64,000 bases of DNA from Anaerotruncus sp. MC2020 (GTDB lineage: Bacteria > Bacillota > Clostridia > Oscillospirales > Ruminococcaceae), in contig JNKE01000016.1 in NCBI GenBank assembly GCA_000701945.1, forward strand, positions 186,001-250,000. Reading direction: 5' to 3'. Position 1 is the stretch's first letter, and every line of letters begins with the position of its first letter. This document shows, piece after piece, positions 59,101 through 64,000 of this stretch. The notes beneath the pieces were generated by a model. The model ran no database searches. It saw only the letters and a list, made by a program, of their open reading frames with translations, and was not told the origin of the DNA. The translations under genes were made by a program, and so were the position numbers.

Positions 59101-61581
59101 AGGATATGTACCAGCCTTTGTGTCTGCGGGAACGTTGAATGTAAGGGTCATTACCTTAGCGCCGTCAGCTGCAGCTACGCCTGCGCCCTTGCCTTCGCCG
59201 AATGCAAACTCATTCTTGTTGTTTACGATGTCCGACTTGTATGCGTCAGAGCCCTTTACAGAGCTGAGCTCGACGGGAGCCTTAGCGTCAATGTTGAACT
59301 GAGCGCCTGCAACCTCGATAGCCTCTGCATTGGGATCAACTACTACAACGTCGAGTGTAGCTGTCTTGCCGGGCTGAACGTGAACAGTAGGTATCTTCCA
59401 AGAGATGTTGCCGTCAACGGGAGCGTCAACGACGATAGCACCGTCTGTGAGCTTAACCTTGGAAGTGATGTCGTTGCCGTTGGTATCGCTTACGAACGCA
59501 TCAGACCACTTAACAGCGTAAGTGCCCTTAGCGTCAGCGGGAACCTTGTAGGAAACTGAGAGAACAACAGCGCCGTTGGAAGCAACAGTGCCCTTGTTGG
59601 ACTGCTCAGCGAAAGCAAACTCATTTGTATCAGCGTTTGCCTGGATATCTGCCTTATAAGCCGCAGATGTAGCGTCTGCCTCAGCGAAAGCTACGGGAGA
59701 AGCGGGAGTCAGCTTGAACTGAGCACCGCCTACAGCAAGGTCAGAATCGCCGTTAACAACGATATCCATCTTGACTGTCGAGCCAGCCTTAGCCTTAACT
59801 GTGGGTATCTTCCACTCTACACTGCCGTCAGCTGCAGCAGCTGTTGTAACAGTAGCGGTTGTGGTCGAGCCCTCAGCAGCAGTTGCTGTGGTGGTAGTAG
59901 TTGTTGTTGTTGTTTCCTCGTCGGTAGCCGTTGTGGATTCCTCGGAGCCTGTAACAACAATCTTACCTGTCTTGATGTTTGCATCGAACTCGATAGCGTC
60001 GATGCCGCTCTCTACGACATGGAATCTGTCGGGAGCCCACTCATATGTGCCTGCCTTAGCGTCAGCAGGGATAGAGATCGTGAATCTTGCGAGCGGCTCA
60101 TCGGTATTGATCTCCTGCGGGTCGCCCTCATCAAGAGTATTGCAGTACCATGTGCCCTCGATCTCCTCATAGCTGGGCTTTGTAGCAACAGCGTTGCAGC
60201 GCTTGCTCTTCATTGTAGCAGTAGCACCGCTTATGGGGAGGTTCTTGTTGTCTACTCTTGCTACGAACTGAGCAGCCTTACGGTTGCTGCCGTTCTGAGC
60301 AAAGAGACCGATTGTTACATCCTCGCCGGGAGCGACTGTAACGTCCTCGGGAGTTATAACGAACTTCTCATCAACGCTTGCAGGCTTTGTGCCTGTAGGT
60401 GTGGATGTTGTAGAAGCAGAAGGTGTAGTTGTGCCTTCACCGCCGCCGAGTACAGTAATAGTACCGGGCTTGATGTTAGCGTCAAACTCGATAGAATCTA
60501 CGCCGCTTTCAACAACGTGGAATCTGTCAACATACCAAGTATAAGTTCCGGGAGCTGTTCCTGCGGGAACACTGATCTTGAACTTGGCAAGAGCCTGAGT
60601 TGTGTCGATCTCCTGGGGCTCGCCTGCGTCGAGGGTGTTGCAGTACCAAGTACCGTTGAGCTCCTCGTAGCTGGGCTTGCTTGCTACAGCGTTGCAGCGC
60701 TTGCTGGACATTGTAGCAGTTGCGCCGGGGATCGGAAGGTTATCGTCGTCAACACGTACAACGAACTGACCAGCCTTGCGGTTGCTCTTGTTCTCGCACA
60801 TGAGCTCGACTGTTACATCTTCACCTGCATTTACCTCAACGTCCTTGGGAGTGATGATAAAGTCGGTGTCGATATTAAGGTCCGGATTGGGAGCCTTAGT
60901 TGTAGCTACAACGCTGACATTGCTCTGTGCAGCAGTTGTAGGATTGGAAGAAGGCTCAGCTGTAGTAGAGGGAGCTGTTGACTCGCCAGCACCGAGGATA
61001 TGAATGGTACCGGGCTTTACAGTAGCGTCGAACTCTACGCCTTTGAGACCGTCTTCAACGACATGGAAATAAGTCAGGTCGTATGTATAATCTCCTGCCT
61101 TCGCAGTTGAAGGAACTGTGAGAGTGAATGTGATAACAGCCTTATCGGAAGCAACCTCCATGGGCTCGCCCGAATCAAGTGTATCACAGTAGTATCTTCC
61201 GTTAAGGTTGGTAAAGCTATAAGAACCGCCTACAGCCTTGCAGCGGAGGTCAGAACCTGTAGCCTCAGCTGTTATGCCCTGTGGGAGATCCGAATCAGCA
61301 AGCTCAACGACAAATGTTCCGACCTTGTGCGAGCCGGCATCAGCAAATATCTTGACCTTGACAGTTTCACCGGGATTAACAGAAACCTCATCAGGAGTTA
61401 CAACGAAGTCAGCCTGAGCAGTTTTATTGACAGCAACGTCCGCAACTTCTCCTATACTAACGTTAGGCTGCACAGCAGATACTCTGCCGGCAGCACTAAC
61501 ATTAAAGGAAGAAGCAAATGCACTTGTCATGAGCGAAGCGCTCATTGCGAAGGACGTAACTGCCGCAAGCAGTTTCTTCAT
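56200..61581 (-). CDS. scaB: ScaB: nine-cohesin scaffoldin with X-dockerin
   Basis: Central scaffoldin, 1793 residues. Signal peptide 1-30. Cohesins 1-3 (57-197, 239-379, 405-545) resemble the ScaA cohesin (ITPEDVTV...NRKAGQF...FHVVESG). Cohesins 4-9 (587-719, 725-858, 864-998, 1041-1178, 1209-1346, 1376-1514) share WKIP/WQIP, GGAQF, EFAFA and PVTW motifs and are the class expected to hold the ScaA dockerin. Cohesins 4-6 are joined by about five residues; the others by Thr-rich linkers. X module 1560-1665. Dockerin 1666-1765 with two DAKDAS helices for binding ScaE. The ATG has AAAGGAA upstream; scaA ends 56 bases before, so they are co-transcribed. Confidence 0.96.
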   Translation of the reverse strand: MKKLLAAVTSFAMSASLMTSAFASSFNVSAAGRVSAVQPNVSIGEVADVAVNKTAQADFVVTPDEVSVNPGETVKVKIFADAGSHKVGTFVVELADSDLPQGITAEATGSDLRCKAVGGSYSFTNLNGRYYCDTLDSGEPMEVASDKAVITFTLTVPSTAKAGDYTYDLTYFHVVEDGLKGVEFDATVKPGTIHILGAGESTAPSTTAEPSSNPTTAAQSNVSVVATTKAPNPDLNIDTDFIITPKDVEVNAGEDVTVELMCENKSNRKAGQFVVRVDDDNLPIPGATATMSSKRCNAVASKPSYEELNGTWYCNTLDAGEPQEIDTTQALAKFKISVPAGTAPGTYTWYVDRFHVVESGVDSIEFDANIKPGTITVLGGGEGTTTPSASTTSTPTGTKPASVDEKFVITPEDVTVAPGEDVTIGLFAQNGSNRKAAQFVARVDNKNLPISGATATMKSKRCNAVATKPSYEEIEGTWYCNTLDEGDPQEINTDEPLARFTISIPADAKAGTYEWAPDRFHVVESGIDAIEFDANIKTGKIVVTGSEESTTATDEETTTTTTTTTATAAEGSTTTATVTTAAAADGSVEWKIPTVKAKAGSTVKMDIVVNGDSDLAVGGAQFKLTPASPVAFAEADATSAAYKADIQANADTNEFAFAEQSNKGTVASNGAVVLSVSYKVPADAKGTYAVKWSDAFVSDTNGNDITSKVKLTDGAIVVDAPVDGNISWKIPTVHVQPGKTATLDVVVVDPNAEAIEVAGAQFNIDAKAPVELSSVKGSDAYKSDIVNNKNEFAFGEGKGAGVAAADGAKVMTLTFNVPADTKAGTYPVSWTGDIYVSDTNGNDITANVTLVDGAIIVDETVNGKVAWTIPEKHAVPGETVIMDVLVSTGDENLAVGGAQFNIDAKAPIAFASAKGSEGYKSELTYNKDTKEFAFAESKGVGVKADNGSVVLQLTYTVPADAATGEYPVTWSKAFISDTNGNDITADVELVDGVIIIDELTSTTTGEISSTTTTGDETTTTTASTTAGVTETTTAVTAPDGAIIWQIPRVEAKAGETVTLPVVVLDSNGVALPVGGAQFGVTAATPIAYDSISAQSAAYGSDVIANSKTSEFAFADAKGGEKAAADKAEVFTLTFKVPEGTAAGEYPVTWTKDFFSAANSKGEDISSYILTIDGAIIIPEDTTTTTGETTTATESTTAPESTTTLTVAEGAIAWQVPTVEAAPGAEATLDVVVLDPNSTKLEIGGAQFVAKADGVTLTGGTGSDAYKADITQGKDGNANEFAFAHPKGQGVAADNGAKVITLKYTVPADAKDGDEYPVTLDQLNASDTNGLDITKHIVVIPGAIKVKVPVSTTSTTETATTSAAESTTTTVVTAPDGAIIWQIQRVEAKAGETVTVPVLVLDPNGVNLPIGGAQFGVTAKEPIAYSSASAKSEAYGADLVANGSTKEFAFADAKGAEAAAANGATVFTLTYTVPAGTAAGEYPVAWTKDFFNVSSADGADMTSHIICLDGAIIIKEKTTTGSESTTATDTETTTATGTETTTASTTESETGTTTTGTEYNLPEGAKLVAEVTPVDGFYFNHDGRTFNIGHVDGLKLTEVKADGTETAITVDASQISFKEQVSGKDNPAEAYREEQTNFTYIVDVYYGGEKLMDKDGKAVTFKAYIGVKGDSNLDNMADAKDASNALAYYAKVSTLEEGGDVNAVRLNPDANKIINDNPDLDLDQFGAFLVDVDKDVYDADNWKAKKSDRTIDAKDASAILKFYSIMSAGGTDRQAAWNDSITGRQEKIADFLIK

Positions 61582-61637
61582 TTGTGCATTTCCTTTCCGA
61601 GCATTTGCTCTATTTTATTGTATACTCAGTGTACTGA

Positions 61638-63314
61638 TCACTTAAGGTCAGCAGCTGTGCAACCCTTAGAAATGTCTACAAGGTGAACAATGCTCTTGAT
61701 GATAGCCTCAGAGTCGTTCTTATCAAGGCCTTCGCCGCCCTTAGCGTCGCAGCAGTCAGCGTTGATCTTGCCCTGTGCCTTCATGTCGTAGGACTTAGCA
61801 TCGTTGAGGTACTTGTTGAGAACAACAACGTCAGCGATGTTTACCTTACCGTCGCAGTTTGTATCGCCGTAGAGTGTATCGCCGGTCTGAGCTGTTGTAG
61901 AGCCGTCAGCAACTGTTGTTGTTGTATCAGTAACAGTTGTTGTTGTATCAGAAGCAGTTGTTGTATCCTGAGTTGTTGTAGTTGACTCAGGCTCGGAAGC
62001 AGTTGTGCTGCCGCCGCCGGTTGTTACAGTGATCTTACCTGTCTTAAGAACTGCGTCGAACTCGATAGCGTCAACGCCGCTCTCAACAACGTGGAATCTG
62101 TCGAGCTTCCACTCGTAGTCGCCAGCCTTAGCATCAGCAGGAATCGTGATGGAGTAACGGCAAACGGGCTCGTCTGTGTTGATCTCCTGGGGCTCACCGG
62201 AATCGAGAGTATTGCAGTACCATGTACCGTTGATCTCCTCGTAGCTGGGCTTTGTAGCAACAGCGTTGCACTTCGGGCTCTTCATTGTAGCTGTAGCGCC
62301 CTTGATGGGGAGGTTCTCGTTCTTAACCTCAGCAACGAACTGACCAGCCTTGCGGTTGTTGCCGTTCGTAGCGTATACCTTAACGTTTACTGTCTCGCCT
62401 GCTGCAACTGTAACGTCCTCAGGAGTTACGACGAACTTCTCGTCAACCTCGCTGTCGGAAGGAGTTGTAGAACCAGCAGTTGTTGTAGGCTGAGTTGTTG
62501 TTGTGCTTGCAGCAGCTGTTGTGCTTGCTGTTGTGCCGGAGGACTCGCCCTCGATCTTGATCTCAAGGTTCTTGAGAGAGAGCTTACCATTCTTGGTTGT
62601 CATCTTACCAGCGGGAGACTCAACCATGCAGGAGTAGTTATCCGGATAGTCGGGCTCGGGAACATAGTCACAGAAATCGATTGTGTATGTACCAGCGGGT
62701 GTGCCCTTAGCGAAGACAACGTCAACAACGAATACCGGATAGTCATCAGACTTGGAGCCTGACCACTTGTAGCCCTTGCCGTTGCTGGGAGCAGTCATAG
62801 CGAAGGAACCGTAAGCGTTGTTTGTACCTGCGGACTTGGAGCTTGCCTCAGCGAAGCACTGACCCTTAACGGAAGGGGTGAAGTAATCGCCGTCCTCCTC
62901 GTCGTTCTCGATAACGCCGGCAAAGCCAACGAGTGTCTTTGTCTTGCCGCTGCTGCTAGCGAGCTTGAACTCCTGCTCGGTCTTGAAGTAGTCGCTGCCA
63001 GCCTCATGCTTCTTGAAGGAAACATAAGTATTGGAAGCATCGCCGTCCTTGGAGTTAACTGTGAACTGAGCTGTGAGAGAATCACAGTCAGCTGTATCTT
63101 CCTTGAGGAAAACGCCTACAGGAACGACAACGTCGCCTGCTGTGATAGCGTCCTTGGAAACTGTGGAGCTTACCTCTTTACCATTTACGTCGAGGAATGT
63201 GCGGAGCTCGAAGCTCTTAGAGGAGTCAGCAGCACCTGTAACAAAAGGAACAGCTGAGCTTACCATCGATGCAGCCATAGCAAGTGAAGCAGCTGCAGAA
63301 ATAAGTTTCTTCAT
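61638..63314 (-). CDS. scaA: ScaA: primary scaffoldin, divergent N-terminal module plus one cohesin and dockerin
   Basis: 558 residues. Signal peptide 1-28. A large divergent N-terminal module (33-256) comes first. It has a plausible cohesin-like beta fold (VSFKKHEAGSDYF, VFVVDVVFAKGTPAGTYTIDF). Next a Thr/Pro/Ser linker, then cohesin 292-432 (VVTPEDVTVAAGETVNVKVY ... GQFVAEVKNENLPIKGA ... FHVVESGVDAIEF), nearly identical in type to ScaB cohesins 1-3. A second Thr linker follows, then the dockerin 481-553 (GDTNCDGKVNIADVVVLNKYL) predicted to bind ScaB cohesins 4-9. In the model, enzyme and ScaC dockerins dock on ScaA. Confidence 0.92.
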   Translation of the reverse strand: MKKLISAAASLAMAASMVSSAVPFVTGAADSSKSFELRTFLDVNGKEVSSTVSKDAITAGDVVVPVGVFLKEDTADCDSLTAQFTVNSKDGDASNTYVSFKKHEAGSDYFKTEQEFKLASSSGKTKTLVGFAGVIENDEEDGDYFTPSVKGQCFAEASSKSAGTNNAYGSFAMTAPSNGKGYKWSGSKSDDYPVFVVDVVFAKGTPAGTYTIDFCDYVPEPDYPDNYSCMVESPAGKMTTKNGKLSLKNLEIKIEGESSGTTASTTAAASTTTTQPTTTAGSTTPSDSEVDEKFVVTPEDVTVAAGETVNVKVYATNGNNRKAGQFVAEVKNENLPIKGATATMKSPKCNAVATKPSYEEINGTWYCNTLDSGEPQEINTDEPVCRYSITIPADAKAGDYEWKLDRFHVVESGVDAIEFDAVLKTGKITVTTGGGSTTASEPESTTTTQDTTTASDTTTTVTDTTTTVADGSTTAQTGDTLYGDTNCDGKVNIADVVVLNKYLNDAKSYDMKAQGKINADCCDAKGGEGLDKNDSEAIIKSIVHLVDISKGCTAADLK

Positions 63315-63434
63315 TTGTAATAATTCCTTTCTTTAGGTTTTTACGCCTATTAATAACTTATGATTTTGGGTTTGTATTCCTTTGTAAGGGGGACAAATCA
63401 GATAATCTTCAGACTTTGGCTTTCGCTCAGAGGT

Positions 63435-64000
63435 TTACAGACTGGAAATAGCGCCTGCGTCGAGCTTCTGGATCAGGAGTGCGTCAGCACCTGTGATGCC
63501 TGCCTCGCCGTCAACGTCGCCGTTGACCTTACCCTGAGGCTTGAGCTCAAACTTGTCTCTGTTTGCGATAGACTGGAGAATAGCAACTGCATCAGCTACT
63601 GAAACCTTACCGTCAACGTTAGCATCACCCTTGAGGGTTACCTTGAGCTCACTCGTTGTGTCGCCCTGGGTTGCTGTTGTTGAAGTGGTAGTTATTGCTT
63701 CAGTTGTGGTAACTGTGGTAGTAGTTTCAGTCTTCTTGCCGATAGTAACACTTCCTGCGTTAGCCTTGACAGCAAAGTTTACCTTAACGCCATCTTTAAG
63801 GTAACCGCAGTCAAACTCGTCGTTCTTCACGCCGGAACCCGAGAATGTCTCACGGTCTGTAGGAACGATGCTGATATCTGCAACTGTTCCGTCAGCAACA
63901 CCGCTTGCAACGGTACCGCTTATGGTACAGAATGTACCCTCACCTTTCAGCCACTTGGACGAATCATCAACTGATGTCGACCACGCTACGCTGATAAGCC
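63435..64000 (-). CDS. scaC: ScaC: single-cohesin adaptor with dockerin, N-terminus beyond window edge
   Basis: The frame stays open to the window end. It reads the last part of a cohesin (VAWSTSVDDSSKWL, GTFCTISGTVASG, DFDCGYL-type EFDCGYLKDGVKVNF), a Thr linker, then a dockerin (GDANVDGKVSVADAVAILQSIANRDKFELKPQG, GDVDGEAGITGADALLIQKL). ScaC carries one cohesin and a dockerin that binds ScaA, changing which enzymes can be recruited. The dockerin is almost the same as that of the GH26 mannanase. First gene of the cluster in transcription order; its start and promoter lie outside. Confidence 0.85.
   Translation of the reverse strand, partial: LISVAWSTSVDDSSKWLKGEGTFCTISGTVASGVADGTVADISIVPTDRETFSGSGVKNDEFDCGYLKDGVKVNFAVKANAGSVTIGKKTETTTTVTTTEAITTTSTTATQGDTTSELKVTLKGDANVDGKVSVADAVAILQSIANRDKFELKPQGKVNGDVDGEAGITGADALLIQKLDAGAISSL

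Noticed and set aside
52279-64000. Recent horizontal transfer of the sca cluster
   Set aside because: Composition differs, but HU and ferredoxin share the same codon bias, and no integrase, tRNA end or transposase flanks it. Expression selection is the simpler reading.
1-64000. tRNA, rRNA, prophage, insertion sequences, origin
   Set aside because: The intergenic regions were read for these and nothing convincing was seen; no transposase or phage protein appears among the genes.

Overview
The window is a GC-rich Firmicute chromosome segment that carries the hallmark cellulosome locus of a Ruminococcus flavefaciens-type bacterium. Evidence for this is the right-hand 12 kb, where a scaC(partial)-scaA-scaB-cttA-scaE cluster reads leftwards with cohesins, Thr-rich linkers, ruminococcal dockerins, X-dockerins and a sortase-anchored cohesin. 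The housekeeping genes (divIVA/sepF/ylmH, hfq-miaA-mutL-mutS, rimP-nusA-infB) are in classical clostridial order. The species cannot be fixed from sequence alone.

Layout. 1-7.5 kb (minus strand): lspA (cut by the window edge), ileS, divIVA, ylmH, sepF, a YggS-type PLP protein, a HlyD-like membrane protein and hfq, a cell-division/translation block. 7.6-16.8 kb (minus): miaA, a small membrane protein, mutL, mutS, a YlbF-family protein with a Cys-rich tail, a lipoprotein and miaB. 17-19.1 kb (minus): a secreted CBM35-GH26-dockerin beta-mannanase with its own promoter and terminator, preceded by about 860 bases of gene-free, repeat-rich DNA. 20-25.3 kb (minus): a Gld-type ABC export cluster (ATPase, permease, GldG-like, DUF4340, small protein). 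25.5-34.4 kb (minus): the rimP-nusA-rnpM-ylxQ-infB-rbfA-nrnA-truB-ribF translation operon, with a recognisable promoter and leader hairpins. 34.5-41 kb (minus, except one ferredoxin gene on plus): surface and secreted proteins, an orphan sugar-binding lipoprotein, a SpoVB/MurJ-like flippase, and a small secreted cohesin-dockerin protein. 41.2-45.6 kb (plus): aminotransferase, a conserved unknown, trpS, mazG, HU and rqcP. 45.7-51.3 kb (minus): epimerase, a second orphan sugar-binding lipoprotein, the methionine synthase reactivation protein with metF, ung and a membrane protein. 51.4-52.2 kb (plus): a TtcA-like thiolase. 52.2-64 kb (minus): the sca cluster.

How the genes work together. In the ruminococcal model, enzyme dockerins (such as that of the GH26 mannanase here) and the ScaC dockerin bind ScaA cohesins. 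The ScaA dockerin binds part of ScaB, and the X-dockerins of ScaB and CttA bind ScaE, which sortase links to the cell wall. This window holds all of these parts. It also has, 11 kb away, an unlinked protein (39981-40961) that joins a ScaE-like cohesin to a dockerin whose helices resemble the ScaB/CttA dockerins. If those specificities hold, it could extend or branch the cell-surface anchor. This is the strongest candidate for something undescribed.

Several short dispersed repeat families (AGCCATTAGC-arm hairpins, GTAGGGGCG palindromes, a 70-base tandem repeat) fill the larger gaps. No rRNA, tRNA, CRISPR array, prophage or insertion sequence was seen.
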